Positions 12,075 to 23,229 of a DNA stretch of 64,000 nucleotides are shown in pieces. Source of the DNA: Rhytidiadelphus loreus. Taxonomy: Eukaryota; Streptophyta; Bryopsida; Hypnales; Hylocomiaceae. The position numbers and the translations under genes were made by a program. The stretch is taken from NCBI GenBank assembly GCA_947034895.1, contig OX344765.1, positions 47,807,001 to 47,871,000 of the forward strand, read 5' to 3'. The notes beneath the pieces were generated by a model that searched no databases, was not told where the DNA came from, and saw only the letters and a list, made by a program, of their open reading frames with translations. How positions within the stretch are numbered: the stretch's first letter is position 1; each line of letters begins with the position of its first letter.

Positions 12075-13607
12075 TTATGGCTTCATGTGGAAGCTAGGCC
12101 TGTAAGAAACCCCGGCATCTACCAACCGCGGCTTGCGAATGATCTGCGTCTTCGATTCACCCGAAATCACATCGTACTGCAACAAATAGTCCTCACACGC
12201 CACCCAAATCACGCTTCCCTTTGCACTGCAGCTGAACCAATTCCAAAACGGGAAGTACGCGAAGCTCGTCTTCTCCTGTAACGACATCCTTCGTAAGTGA
12301 ATATCACTCCTACCCTGTGGAACATGAATCCACAGCACCGCATTCACATCGTACACATTTTCACAGTTCAATCCCAGGATGTGAAACTGCACCGGCATCG
12401 GTTCGTAACTCTCGTCAAGGATGCGATGCGCGTCCACGAAGCCTCTCACATGAGCGACAGTATTATTACTGACAATGATCTCGTCCCGTCGGGTCGGAAT
12501 GACGGCGTACATGTCCCCCATGCACTCCACGAGCGCCAAGTAACGAAGAGCCTCGGAGGCTTCTCTCCCGATCCTACCCGGGATACGCTGGATAAATCGC
12601 ACACGGAGCGGGTACTCCTTCCATGGCTTCCATTCCCCGGTTTCCAGCTTGATTTCGAACACGCGGAGGGTGGCAAGAGATGGGGTGTCGACCCTGTATT
12701 CTAGAAATGCGTAATACACGCGCCCACGGACCACGGCGTTCGCACATATATGCGACTTCCACGTATATGACAATTCGTTTCGGCTTGCCAATGGCGTGTA
12801 ACTGTGACGTGCCCAAGTGTTGGACGTGGAGAAGTATATGCAAATGCAAAACGAGCTTCGGAATGTCATGACAATGGTGTAAGAATTCGCCTGTTCGTCC
12901 ACAATCATGTCGGTCAGTACTTCGTCGTAACTCCATTTCAAGGAAGGTTCGCCATCCTCGACAGGGGGTAATTCTCGCCAGGTCTTTGTCAATGGATTAC
13001 ACACCAGTAGTGGCTTCCAATCCTGCGGAACTTTGGACTCGGCGTACCTGAGCCGAGATTTCATTCGTTCCCAACTATTGGAGTACATCCAACACTCTCG
13101 GACTTGTCGACCACCTACACTCCCGCAACCCCTGCAAGGACGATTAACAGCGTCCGCATTCTCCAAAGAGAGTACGGGGTACGTGGGAGGCGTGACGAGA
13201 AGAAGTCCGCCAGCGGATGCCACGATCGTCGCGATTCTCCATGGGGCAGGCACTGCCGGGAGAGGTGGCAGAGGGTGGACTGTTGCAGACGCTTGATTTT
13301 CAGCCAAGTGATGGATTCCGGACCATGAACTGGAATTCGAAGTTCGAGGATGGGCGAGAGGATGGGTTGGAATGGCCTTTCTCGTGAAGACTGGGAAATA
13401 CCAGTCGCGGGTGTCGTCCGCTCGTCCGTTGGTGATGGCTATGATGTTGCGGGAAATCCATGACGGAAGGAGTTCCGCTACTCGAGCAATCTCCAACGCT
13501 GGGAGCGTTCCAATTTGTTGGTGCAGGACCAGGTCTAGAACAGTCCGTGCATCGGATTCTTGGTAGTCATGGAGAGCTGGGTCAAAGCTGATATCGGTGG
13601 TGGTCAT
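12075..13607 (-). CDS. F-box/kelch-like protein, array copy A
   Basis: An intact intronless ORF of 510 aa starts at ATG 13607 (MTTTDISFDPALHDYQ) and ends TAA. Residues 30-52 (QIGTLPALEIARVAELLPSW region) sit where an F-box would lie but match that motif only weakly. Residues 127-490 show repeated strand-like segments typical of kelch/F-box-associated propellers: IVASAGGLLLVTPP, then LLVCNPLTKTWRELPPV at 200-216. LRVFEIKLETGEWKPW follows at about 314-329, YLALVECMGDMYAVIP at 356-371, and GSVIWVACEDYLLQYDV near 464-480. A Cys cluster (C158, C161, C172) is kept in all four copies. If the assignment is right, it would be the substrate-recognising subunit of an SCF ubiquitin ligase, but this is inference. 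The start is supported because the ATG and MT(T/N)TDISFDPAL are shared by all copies. Confidence 0.6.
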   Translation of the reverse strand: MTTTDISFDPALHDYQESDARTVLDLVLHQQIGTLPALEIARVAELLPSWISRNIIAITNGRADDTRDWYFPVFTRKAIPTHPLAHPRTSNSSSWSGIHHLAENQASATVHPLPPLPAVPAPWRIATIVASAGGLLLVTPPTYPVLSLENADAVNRPCRGCGSVGGRQVRECWMYSNSWERMKSRLRYAESKVPQDWKPLLVCNPLTKTWRELPPVEDGEPSLKWSYDEVLTDMIVDEQANSYTIVMTFRSSFCICIYFSTSNTWARHSYTPLASRNELSYTWKSHICANAVVRGRVYYAFLEYRVDTPSLATLRVFEIKLETGEWKPWKEYPLRVRFIQRIPGRIGREASEALRYLALVECMGDMYAVIPTRRDEIIVSNNTVAHVRGFVDAHRILDESYEPMPVQFHILGLNCENVYDVNAVLWIHVPQGRSDIHLRRMSLQEKTSFAYFPFWNWFSCSAKGSVIWVACEDYLLQYDVISGESKTQIIRKPRLVDAGVSYRPSFHMKP

Positions 13608-14480
13608 TCTGGAAATCCTGCTACTCCGCTCCGATCCAAAGAGTTAAGGAGTACTACTACAAATTACAAAACCTAATGGAGATGAGTAGTCTTCGTACGT
13701 GACAAGGGCAGAACAGACACCAGCTCTGACTACAGTCTGATAAAATCTACTGAAAAGTTTATGAACCCCCCCCACCTGTAGTGATCTTTGCTTTTTAGAA
13801 GTAGACTCTGCCGAAGTACAATCCTGAGACCTGCAAGTACCATGGAAAAACAAAAGCGTTTCGTTAGTGCTTGTGTCGAAAAAAGACGTTTCATGTACTT
13901 TCATCTTTTGAGGTTTTCCTTTCCACAGCAACTGAATTCGCAAAAGTTGATGACTACAACGACAATAGGAAAGCATAGGTAGAGGTGTGAGGCGTCCAAC
14001 CTTGCAGTTCCTGTTCTGTGATTTGCAAATTTGTTACCAAATTGGGTGATTCTTCTTTCTTCAAAGTACTAGTTCCTGGTAGACGTACTTTTGGTACGTG
14101 ATCATAAAATCACGTATTCAGTTTGCACGCCAGCTCTGATGACACCCTCTACTGAGAAAAGCAGCTCAAGACTCAAGCAGATCCAGCATCATCTAGCTTT
14201 GGAGACAAAAAGCGGACTGCAACCCTTGCTAACTGCAACTCAGAGACCAAAAGCGGGTGCTTCTGCTGCACCAACAAATGCAAATGTGAGAAAAAAAGGA
14301 GACCACAGACAACATGCCAACCTGAAGGGAAAGCCGTAATAAGAAAATGGCAGGGACGTCTGTTTTTATGTCAGTCGATGGGGAGCCGGGAGAGACCCTC
14401 ATGGCAGCCTCGGTAGGCACGCTTTGCAAAACCAGAAATGCTTAGAACCGGATTAGGGTTGGCTGCTATTACCAGAGTGG
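13608..14480 (-). promoter_or_regulatory. Duplicated 5' flank of copy A
   Basis: About 0.85 kb upstream of the ATG is shared with B, C and D. Common blocks include GATCTTTGCTTTTTAGA, GGTTTTCCTTTC, CAAAGTACTAGTTCC and GACGTCTGTTTTTATGT, so promoter and 5'UTR were duplicated with the gene. A palindrome TACGTGAT-CATAAA-ATCACGTA lies at 14095-14116, about 490 bp upstream. Its arms contain ACGTG-type cores like those bound by plant bZIP proteins (established for G-box/ABRE motifs; function here is inferred). The part 13863-14168 differs from copy D at only one base. Confidence 0.55.
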
Positions 14481-14775
14481 AATAGACTACAGGTGTAATG
14501 TAATCAATTACTGAGAATTGTTCGGTTGGCTCGTTAACAATTACTTTTGGGGATTGGTCAAGTTTTCTTGCTGTTGGCTTATCAATCGGAGCACTGACGG
14601 AGGAAGAAAGAACCTGAGCTAAGTTAGTTGACTGGTGCCCAACTCAACAGGAATGAATATCATACCTCTGCAATTGGAGACAATTTGAGAAGACTGATTG
14701 TGAATTGACATATTTGCATTTACGTGGTAATTAGCCTAGTTAACTAGGATACTGGACCACTTGAAGAAGTAAATG

Positions 14776-15013
14776 TAACCCTTAAACAACGGACAGGGAT
14801 CGTGGAAATCATCCATTTTGATGATTTCCGTGGGAATCATTGGTCTAAAAAAAGTCCAAAAGCACTTATTGGAAGTTACATAACTATAGAAGGTCTACCC
14901 TTTTCACACAAAATTCCTTGGAGTATGAATAGTTGCACTTTTGTCCTACACTCTAAAAGATTTTTTTGGCATCCATTGGACACCAAACGTCCACCTTGAC
15001 ATTTAAAGGTTTA
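14776..15013 (+). mobile_element. Short TTAA-type element in the A-B spacer
   Basis: It starts GTAACCCTTAAACAACGG and ends GACATTTAAAGGTTTA. The original TTAA duplicates are now GTAA and TTTA. The interior carries GAATCATTGG and GAATAGTTGCACTTTTGTCC, shared with 45600-45838. The matching spot in the C-D spacer (37422-37425) is an empty TTAA, between the same flanking sequences. The B-C spacer carries the same insertion (23480-23709). Confidence 0.75.
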
Positions 15014-15726
15014 GGCATTAATTTGCAAGTATATAAATATGATTATTATACCTTAGTATTTGATAAGGTTGTATAACAAGGAATATGACAATTTGATTAA
15101 ACTTGACACATTGACCTTAAATGGACCCTAGAATCTTAGTGTAAGACACTAAGATTGGAACATCATTTCATACATTTGCTAACTAGGGTATGGATGGATT
15201 ATTAGAATAAAATAAGATTTAATCCCACACTTCTTAAATGTTGGATAAAAAATGAATTTCAATTCTTTAAGTATTGAAATGAGTAATTTTCCTACATTAA
15301 AAGTGACCTTAGATACAAAATGATACACAAAGTGACCTTCCCCAATTAAAAGAACCTCCACTAGGGAATTTCATAGGTTTTGTTACCCAAGTTTTCGACT
15401 ACTACATTTTTGGCACAACTACGTACCAAGGTAAGGTCTTGGCCATCAATGTTTAAGATGTAGAGTAGGAAAGAATTTAAAAAAATCATTATTGATAAGT
15501 AAAGAATTTAGGAATTAGTTTGGAAGAATAGAAGATGCAACTTTTTCTTATAAGTTATGAGTTTTGAAACCTTAAGGAGAATGGCATGTATTGTTCTCAT
15601 ACTACTTCTATTAACAAAGTCAATCATTAAGAATCTTTACAAAATTCCTATCCTTGGAATATGTTTTAAATAAAAAAGATATAGAAATATCAAGAATGAA
15701 ATTTTTTCTAATTCTTACTAAGTGGA
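15014..15726. other. Unit spacer between copies A and B
   Basis: This AT-rich non-coding sequence is collinear with parts of the B-C spacer (23988-24130 and 25985-26035) and the C-D spacer (37440-37740, 38570-38880). No gene was seen. Confidence 0.5.
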
Positions 15727-16747
15727 GGGTAGATGCAAGAAACACCCATTAGAGGAGATTTCAGCCCCCCGGAGGGCTGTAAGTTCCCAGACTGCGGGAA
15801 CTCGTTTGCAGGGGGGCGCAGCAGCTTGCAGATGTGGCATGGCGACTTCCATGTCGGAAAAAAAAAATTCAAAAAAAAAATGAAATTTTTTTTTCTGTTT
15901 TTTTATTGCATTTCAAGAGTAAAACTTTTTTTTTTTTTTTTGAAATTATTTTATTGGAAACAGCCGTTCCCCGAAAACTGCAGGGGGACAGTTCCCCCGC
16001 AGCTGCTTGAAACGGCCCTCCAAGGGTCCAAAAACTCCTCTAATGGAACGATTTAGGGAGCATTCTGCCCAAACTGTATTTTTTCTGCCCAATACTCCTA
16101 GTACTTGTAGTACTACAAAACGAAGCAATCTCAACTGTTGATCCGAAAAATCAACGGCCAATAGTACTTTTGAGTACTTTATAATACTGAAATAGTACTA
16201 CTTAAAAAAATGACAGTTTGTCACAGAAAGTAGATAAAATTAAGTATAAATTAATAATAATTAGAAAATCATGAATAAAAAATCCCTAAAAATTGGCCAG
16301 TTGTAAAGACTTGATAGTGATTACATTTCACCAAAAACTAAAAGTTGAAACCATCATGAATGTTTAGAGCGCTATGGGCAAGGGACCCTTATTTGCATGC
16401 ATGTTGAGGAAAAAGAATTTTGTTTTTTTGAATCCCTTTTGTGGGCACATGCCCTTCTATTGTGGCAATAGCCCACAACAATCCAAGACGTACATCATCA
16501 TTTTTGGATACTCCACAGTACTAAAAAACCCTAAAACGCAAAGTGTGACAAATTAGGTAAATTACAATTTAATTAAAGGATTTTTTTTCAAAATTTCTCA
16601 AAAATAAGGAATCTGAGGACTTCCAAGTTAGCCATCTCCAATAAAAATTTCAAGTACATGGACTTCATTTCCCAAAAAATATGGCGAATGGCATCTCTGT
16701 CATTCCAATTGTGACGCAAAATAGTACCAGTGTTTCTTGCATTCACC
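15727..16747 (-). mobile_element. GGGTG-ended element, copy in the A-B spacer
   Basis: The terminal inverted repeat reads GGGTAGATGCAAGAAACACC on the left, and the right end is the reverse of GGTGAATGCAAGAAACAC. Without the 299-bp nested insertion at 15747-16045 it is about 720 bp and highly similar to 37733-38457, in inverted orientation. The B-C spacer is uninterrupted at the corresponding place (near 26035), so this is an independent insertion. It has no transposase ORF. Confidence 0.75.
15747..16045. mobile_element. CATTAGAGGAG fold-back element nested in the GGGTG element
   Basis: The ends are perfect inverted repeats CATTAGAGGAG / CTCCTCTAATG. GC-rich arms (AGCCCCCCGGAGGGCTG; CAGGGGGACAGTTCCCCC) surround an A/T-homopolymer centre. 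The uninterrupted host sequence at the C-D copy reads GAAACACC-GAACGATTTAGGG, which fixes the insertion point. No target duplication is evident. Relatives lie at 62551-62870 and, truncated, at 63427. Confidence 0.75.
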
Positions 16748-17186
16748 GTGGAATTCCACACTAAAATAAGTAATCAACTCACTTGTCAACTCATAAATAA
16801 AATTCTAATAGAATTTTTTCAAAAAGAATCTAATTCTAATAAACCTAAACCTACAATACATTATAATAGAGAGATTACTTGTTATCTAAGTCTAGGCCTA
16901 AACCTTTAAGTGAATCTATTAATGATTCTTGTCTTAAAGCATTCTTTTAATCAAAGTAGGAGGATATAAAAGCAATTTATGATAAGGGTATCACTTTTTG
17001 GATAGACTAATTAGGTTATGTTTGCTTAAAAATCCCAAAGTTTCTTTTGATCGATTAAGAAGACTAATAAAATAAATTTTTTATTTATTAAATGTAGATA
17101 AGATCAAGATGTATATTTTTGATGAATTTCATTTTGAATCTTTATTACTTTTGGATCAATTGAACCTGTTGGAATAAATTGCTTAA

Positions 17187-18148
17187 CCCCTAAAAGTCAG
17201 AGACTATGTTTTCACCAAAACTGCTCCAAAACTGTCCTTGCATTTACAAGCACCAAATTTTAGATGAAAAACATTTTTGGACAAATTTAATCATTGAATC
17301 TTGTAGTAAAATAGTTAGAGAAGATTTTGAAAAAAATTCAGAATTTTCCACCGCGTAGATTGCAAGATATTAACATTTGAAGTAACAAAAATCCTGTTTT
17401 TGGCCTTGTGAAAATATGGGCAGCTGCACTTCACAAGGTGACATTTAATAAGAATTTTTTTCCAAAATGGTGGTTACTCTTTGGATTTAGTCCTCAAGTC
17501 AAATTGGCTACATGCTTGAACAATTTAAGATCATTTGGAATTGTACAATATATAGGAAAAAAATAATAAGTAGAAAGAAGTAGAGAATGATTAAAAATAC
17601 TAAATTGTTAACAATTTATTTATAGAATTGAAAAATGCCAATCTCAACGATTGTAATGTTGTAATAAACAATAAACACCTAATGTTTTTATTTTTTTCGA
17701 AAAATATTTAAAATTGAGTTAAATAAAGGACTTCAAAGTTCAAGGTTTGTTTTAGTGTAGAGATTCTATAACTACCTACAAACTAACCCAAACTAAAATT
17801 CCTCATAACTTTCATCTCATTATTCAAAATGGAATGATTCAATGCTTACAACATATATATAAATCTAGAGAATCAATTATTATTATTATTTTTTTTTAAA
17901 AGTGATTTTCAAAGAAGTTTTGTTTTTTGCCTAGGCTACCCAGATTGCCCACTACCCACCGAAAATTACATATCATGAAATAACTTTTGAACCATGTAGT
18001 CAAAAGTTATGAAAATTGTTGAACCTTAAAGCTACTCCTTGTCCCTATATTTTGTGAAATTTTCAAAGAAAAAAGATAAAAACTCAATCCATAGTGAGCT
18101 GCCCAAAATCACTATGTTGCCAAAAAACATTGTTTGGACGTTTAGGGG
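17187..18148 (-). mobile_element. 962-bp TTAA element in the A-B spacer
   Basis: The ends are TTAA|CCCCTAAAAGTC and GACGTTTAGGGG|TTAA, with TTAA at 17183-17186 and 18149-18152. The B-C spacer has the same flanks with a single TTAA (27744-27747, GTGCTTAATTTTGAAATT), a clean empty site. It is non-coding and collinear in reverse with 9580-11480. Confidence 0.88.
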
Positions 18149-18152
18149 TTAA

Positions 18153-20342
18153 TTTTGAAATTTGCAAGCATCATAGAGCACAATTTATTATTTTTTTATA
18201 AATAAAAATGAACTATTTTAGACGAAGGACAACCAAAAATAAGTCATAAATGATTTCTAAATGAGATTGTTTGATATTTCAAAAATTGATTTTGAGGGTT
18301 CTAGGTAAATAAGACCAAATACTTTAAAATCTTTGATTGTCATGATTTTTTTTTCTTTCTTGATACATCATAAGTGTAGACTAGTAGTTAAAACCACATT
18401 TTGTGAAGTCATATTTCATTATAATTAAAAGATGAACTTGTATGATACATCGACTTAGACTGAAATTGTAGTTGATACAACTTTTCTAAGTACTCATACC
18501 ATAATTTAATCCAAAAAGAAGATCCCATAAGAATAAATCAAAGTCAAAGAATAGTTGATACAACTTTTCTAAGTACTCATAGCATAACTTAATCCAAAAA
18601 GAAGATCCCATAAGAATAAATCAAAGTCAAAGAATTATTCCTGGAGAGGAATTGGGCATATTAAAAAAACATGCACTAACAATCGAGCTTTTATATATTC
18701 TACATTTGGGTCAAATTTCACTCAAATGGACCAAAAAAGGGGTCAGACACATTGAAATCTGCAATGTATCTTCTTTATAGCTATTGTTTTTTAATGCTAA
18801 TCTATTAAATGTAGTCATTTTAGTCCTTTTCCATTAGTAGTTCAACGCATGTTAACACTAATATTTTTCTATTTACAAAATAATCTAATCTTCTTTACTA
18901 AAGTTCAAATTGAAGTTCAGACATCAGCCTGTCAGGTCTTTCAATGGTAGAAAAAGGGGTTTAATTTCTAATGAATAATAATGTGATGAAATTTAAAAAA
19001 ATCATATGTATATATATTCATATGGTAGAGTAGAAAAGGAATCATATGCTACAATTTTAATATTTTTTCATTTTCTATAATATTCAGAAATAAAAACATT
19101 TGAACGTCTTTTTCAATAGAAAAACTAGTTCAAATGATGATTGTGATAAAATGAAAAGTGTTTATATTATTTACATAAAGGTCCTCGTGAAATCAATTTT
19201 GAAATTGAATGTTTAATTATTTTTAAAGATTAAATCAAGAATGTGTCAAAAATCAATAAATTGATTAAAAAATTATACTATTTTTAGTCCAAAGTTTAAT
19301 CATTAGAATTTTTTTTTCATAATTGTATATTTTTTAAAATTAAAAAATTAGGGTAAAAAAATCTATTTAAAGTACTATAATGTAACAAAGACACTAAATT
19401 TAGCTTTAAAATTGGTGATTTACAACTTATAAAAGATTTTTTTTATGAATTTTTTTTTTCATCCCTTTAAGACAATGCATTTCTATACTATTCATCAATA
19501 AAATTTTAAAAATAATAACAACATCAAAGTAATTGAGACCTTCAAAAGTTTAAAAAAGGACTCAAGTCCCGTCCTACAAAAGTAATCCCAATGGTACCTT
19601 TGAGTGTGGTTTGACCCATTTGTACTTCTACCCAAAACACATTCCAAATATATATGAACTAGGATTTCATAAATTTGTCAAATTCTTAGATTTATTACCA
19701 ATTCAACCAATTACTACTATTGAATTGAATCAACTAAAGACTATAATTGATACTCTACTTTATTTTCATCCATGTCTTATAAATTATAATCAACATGATT
19801 GTAAAACTCCTCATTAGGATTCAATGGGGTGATGCCGTGATGGAAGGAGTTGACCATGAGACTATGAGAGTAACACAAAATCAATAAAAAAAAACAAGTA
19901 GGATTAACAATGGATCAATTGCTTCAATCCATGGAAAATTCCAAAATTATTACAAGAACATCTCTTTTGGCCCTTGCCTTTCACGGCCTTATATCCATTT
20001 TATAGAGGTGCCTGTTCTGGACGAGGTTTCCATTTAAGAGGAGAGAATATAAAAGATAAAGTCTTTAAAAATTCTATTGATCAATTAACTTAAGGTACAA
20101 AAATAATAATTTTTAGTAAAATTTGGGATGAAGGAAAACTTCTTAAAAGGATAATGTTACTAAGAGAAGAAAAATTGCACTCACCGTTTTCATAACATCA
20201 TTCATTTCTTCAATATGAAAAACTCATACATATTATAAAACCTAAGAATTTTAGAGTAAGCTAATATGCTGCCTAGACTGGACAACAACTGGAATGACAA
20301 ACTTGTATTTTTAATTATGGTCTACTTGACCTAACGTACATA
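18153..20342. other. Unit spacer 3' of copy B with degraded retroelement-like traces
   Basis: This spacer is repeated 3' of C (27760-28420 plus 32764-33377) and of D (39060-40107). On the + strand near 18594-18680 a decayed KRRSHKNKSKSKNY basic run precedes GIGHIKKTC, which looks like a retroelement gag CCHC zinc knuckle. A tandem 83-bp duplication starts at 18471 and 18554. Stops and frameshifts interrupt every frame. The 68-aa ORF at 19611-19817 is not recognised. Confidence 0.45.
18471..18636 (+). repeat. Tandem 83-bp duplication
   Basis: Two copies of GTTGATACAACTTTTCTAAG and the following 60 or so bases begin at 18471 and 18554 and differ at only a couple of bases. The B-C and C-D units have a single copy, so this is a recent local duplication in the A-B spacer. 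Confidence 0.75.
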
Positions 20343-21866
20343 TTATGGGGTCATGTGGAAGCTAGGCCTGTAAGAAACCCCGGCATCTACCAACAACAGC
20401 TTGCGAATGATCTGCGTCTTCGATTCACCCGAAATCACATCGTACTGCAACAAATAGTCCTCACACGCCACCCAAATCACGCTTCCCTTTGCACTGCAGC
20501 TGAACCAATTCCAAAACGGGACGTACCCAAAACTCGTCTTCTTCTGTAACGAGCTTCTTCGTAAGTGAATATCACTCCTACCACGTAGAACTTGAATCCG
20601 CAGCACCCCACAATTCACATCGAGCACATTATCACAGTTCAATCCCAGGATGTGGAACTGCACCGGCATCGGCTCGTAACTCTTGTCAGGTTTGCGAAAC
20701 GAGTGCACGAAGCCTCTCACATGACCGACATGATTATTACTGACAATAATCTCGTCCCGTCGGGTCGGAATGACGGCGTACATGTCCCCCATGCACTCCA
20801 CGAGCGCCAAGTAACGAAGAACCAAGGAGGCTTCTCTCCCGATCCTACCCCGGATACGCTGGATGAATCGCACATGGAGCGAGTACTCCTTCCATGGCTT
20901 CCATTCCCCGGTTTCCAGCTTGATTTCAAACACGCGGAGGGTGGCAAGAGATCGGGTGTTGCGCCTGTATTCTAGAAATGCGTAATACAAGCGCCCACGG
21001 ACCACGGCGTTCGCACATATATGCGACTTCCATGCATATGACAATGCATTTCGGCTTGCCAATGGCGTGTAACTGTGGCGTGCCCAAGTGTTGGATGTGG
21101 AGAAGTATATGCAAATGCAAAACGAGCTTCGGAATGTCATGACAATGGTGTAAGAATTCGCCTGTTCGTCCACAATCATGTCGGTCAGTACTTCGTCGTA
21201 ACTCCATTTTAAGGAAGGTTCGCCATTGTGGACAGGGGGTAATTCTCGCCAGGTCTTTGTCAATGGATTACACACCAGTAGTGGCTTCCAATCTTGCGGA
21301 ACCGTGGACTCTGCGTACCTGAGCCAAGATTTCGTTCGCCCCAAACTATTGGAGTTCATCCAACACTCTCGCGGATGTCGACTACCCACACTTCCGCAAC
21401 CCCTGCAAGGACGATGAACCACGTCCCTATTCTCCAAAGGAAGAAGGGAATATATGGGAGGCGTGAGGAGAAGAAGTCCACCAGCGGATGCCACGATCGT
21501 CGCGATTCTCCATGGGGCAGGCACTGCCGGGAGAGGTGGCAGAGGGTGGACTGTTGCAGATGCTTGATTTTCAGCCAAGTGATGGATTCCGGACCATGAA
21601 CTGGAATTCGAAGTTTGAGTATGGGTTGGAATTGCATTGTGCGTGAAGACTGGGAAATACCAGTCGCGGGTGTCGTCCGCTCGTCCGTTGGTGATGGCTA
21701 TGATGTTGCGGGAAATCCATGACGGAAGGAGTTCCGCTACTCGAGCAATCTTCAACGCTGGGAGCGTTCCAATTTGTTGGTGCAGGACCAGGTCTAGAAC
21801 AGTCCGTGCATCGGATTCTTGGTAGGCATGGAGAGCTGGGTCAAAGCTGATATCGGTGGTGGTCAT
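20343..21866 (-). CDS. F-box/kelch-like protein, array copy B
   Basis: An intact intronless ORF of 507 aa starts at ATG 21866 (MTTTDISFDPALHAYQ). Domain order is as in copy A: a weak F-box-like N-terminus, the RDWYFPVF segment, the RPCRGCGSVG...ECWM cysteine cluster, NPLTKTWRELPPV and a C-terminal WVACEDYLLQYDV segment. It is shorter than A near residue 82 (THTQTSNSS against THPLAHPRTSNSS). It shares LLLLTPPIYSLLPLEN with copy D, but RRNTRSLATL and FVHSFR with copy C. It ends HMTP where the others end HMKP. Molecular function is inferred from kelch-like spacing only. Confidence 0.6.
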   Translation of the reverse strand: MTTTDISFDPALHAYQESDARTVLDLVLHQQIGTLPALKIARVAELLPSWISRNIIAITNGRADDTRDWYFPVFTHNAIPTHTQTSNSSSWSGIHHLAENQASATVHPLPPLPAVPAPWRIATIVASAGGLLLLTPPIYSLLPLENRDVVHRPCRGCGSVGSRHPRECWMNSNSLGRTKSWLRYAESTVPQDWKPLLVCNPLTKTWRELPPVHNGEPSLKWSYDEVLTDMIVDEQANSYTIVMTFRSSFCICIYFSTSNTWARHSYTPLASRNALSYAWKSHICANAVVRGRLYYAFLEYRRNTRSLATLRVFEIKLETGEWKPWKEYSLHVRFIQRIRGRIGREASLVLRYLALVECMGDMYAVIPTRRDEIIVSNNHVGHVRGFVHSFRKPDKSYEPMPVQFHILGLNCDNVLDVNCGVLRIQVLRGRSDIHLRRSSLQKKTSFGYVPFWNWFSCSAKGSVIWVACEDYLLQYDVISGESKTQIIRKLLLVDAGVSYRPSFHMTP

Positions 21867-22760
21867 TCTGGAAATACTGCTACTCCGCTCCGATCCAAAG
21901 AGTGCAGGAGTACTACCACAAATTACAAAACCTAATGGAGCAAGACGAGTAGTCTCCGTGACAAGGGCACCAGCTGTGTGTCTACAGTCTCATAAAATCT
22001 ACTGAAAGGTTTACGAAAACCCCCCACCTGTAGTGATCTTTGCTTTTTAGAAGTAGACTCTGCCGAAGTACATTCCTGCGACCTGCAAGTACCATGGAAA
22101 GTTAAAGCGTTTCGTTAGTGCTTGTGTTGCAAAAAGACGTTTCATGTACTTTCATCTTTTGAGGTTTTCCTTTCTTCAGCAACTGGATTTGCAAAAGTTG
22201 ATCACTGCAATGACAAGAGGAAAGCATAGGTCGAGGTGGGAGGTGTCAAACCGTGATTTGCAAATTTGTTACCAAGCTGGGTACAATTGGGTGATTCGTC
22301 TTTCTTCAAACTACTAGTTCCTGGTAGACGTACTTTTGGTACGTGATCATAAAATCACGTATTCAGTTTGCACGCGAGCTCTGATGACACCCTCTACTGA
22401 GAAAAGCAGCTCAGGACTCAAGCAGATCCAGCATCATCTAGCTCTGGAGAAGTGAAAAGCAGGCTGCAACCCTTGCTAATTGCAACCCTGAGACCAAAAG
22501 CGGGTGCTTCTGCTGCACCAACAAATGCAAATGTGAGAGAAAAAGGAGACGACAGACAGCATGCCAATCTGAAGGGAAAGCAAACTATCGGCGTGATAAG
22601 AAAAGGGCAGAGACGTCTGTTTTTATGTAAGTCGATGGGGAGTCGGGAGAGACCCTCATAGCAGCCTCGGTAGGCACGCTTTGTTACACGCGATATGCTT
22701 GGAACAGATTAGGGTTTACTACTATTACCAGAGTGGAATAGACTACAGGTGTAATGTAAT
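21867..22760 (-). promoter_or_regulatory. Duplicated 5' flank of copy B
   Basis: The flank is homologous to the A, C and D flanks but shows more substitutions and small deletions than the A/D pair. The palindrome TACGTGAT-CATAAA-ATCACGTA is intact at 22340-22361, as in A and D. Confidence 0.5.
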
Positions 22761-22994
22761 CAATTACTGAGAATTGCTCGGTTGGCTCGTTAACAATTAC
22801 CCTTTAATTTGGGATTGGACAAGTAATCTTGCTGTTGGCTTATCAATCGGAGCACTGACGGAGGAAGAAAGATGCTGAGCTAGTTGACTGGTGCCCAACT
22901 CAACAGGAATGAACATCATACCTCTGCAATTGGAGACAATTTGAGAAGACTGATTGTGAGTTGTCATATTTGCATTTAAGTGGTAATTAGCCTA

Positions 22995-23229
22995 CACTAA
23001 ATAGTGAAATTAGGTTGCCCCACACTAATTTCTCGACATTCTACACTATATAAATATGTATTGTTTCTTTACAAGAATTTACTATTTTTTGGAATTAAAA
23101 ATTTATGCATGTGGGACTTATGAACCTCTATGTGTACAAACAGAAAAACAGTAGACATATTTGTTGATTGGTTGGCTTGTAATTAAAGTGATTTTCTTGA
23201 AGTAAGGCAACCTAATTTACTATTTAGTG
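22995..23229. mobile_element. 235-bp MITE, CACTAAATAGT ends, TA duplication
   Basis: The ends are CACTAAATAGTGAAATTAGG and the inverse of CACTAAATAGTAAATTAGG, continuing to GTTGCC. They are flanked by TA (22993-22994 and 23230-23231). The A-B spacer has the empty site ATTAGCC-TA-GTTAACTAGG. A TA duplication fits a Tc1/mariner-type mobiliser, although the outermost bases are CACTA/TAGTG. It is non-coding. Confidence 0.88.

Noticed and set aside
12297..12704. Plus-strand open frames over the F-box-like paralogues, recurring in all four copies
   Set aside because: They recur because the sense genes are duplicated; their sequences follow the sense codons and lack their own start context.
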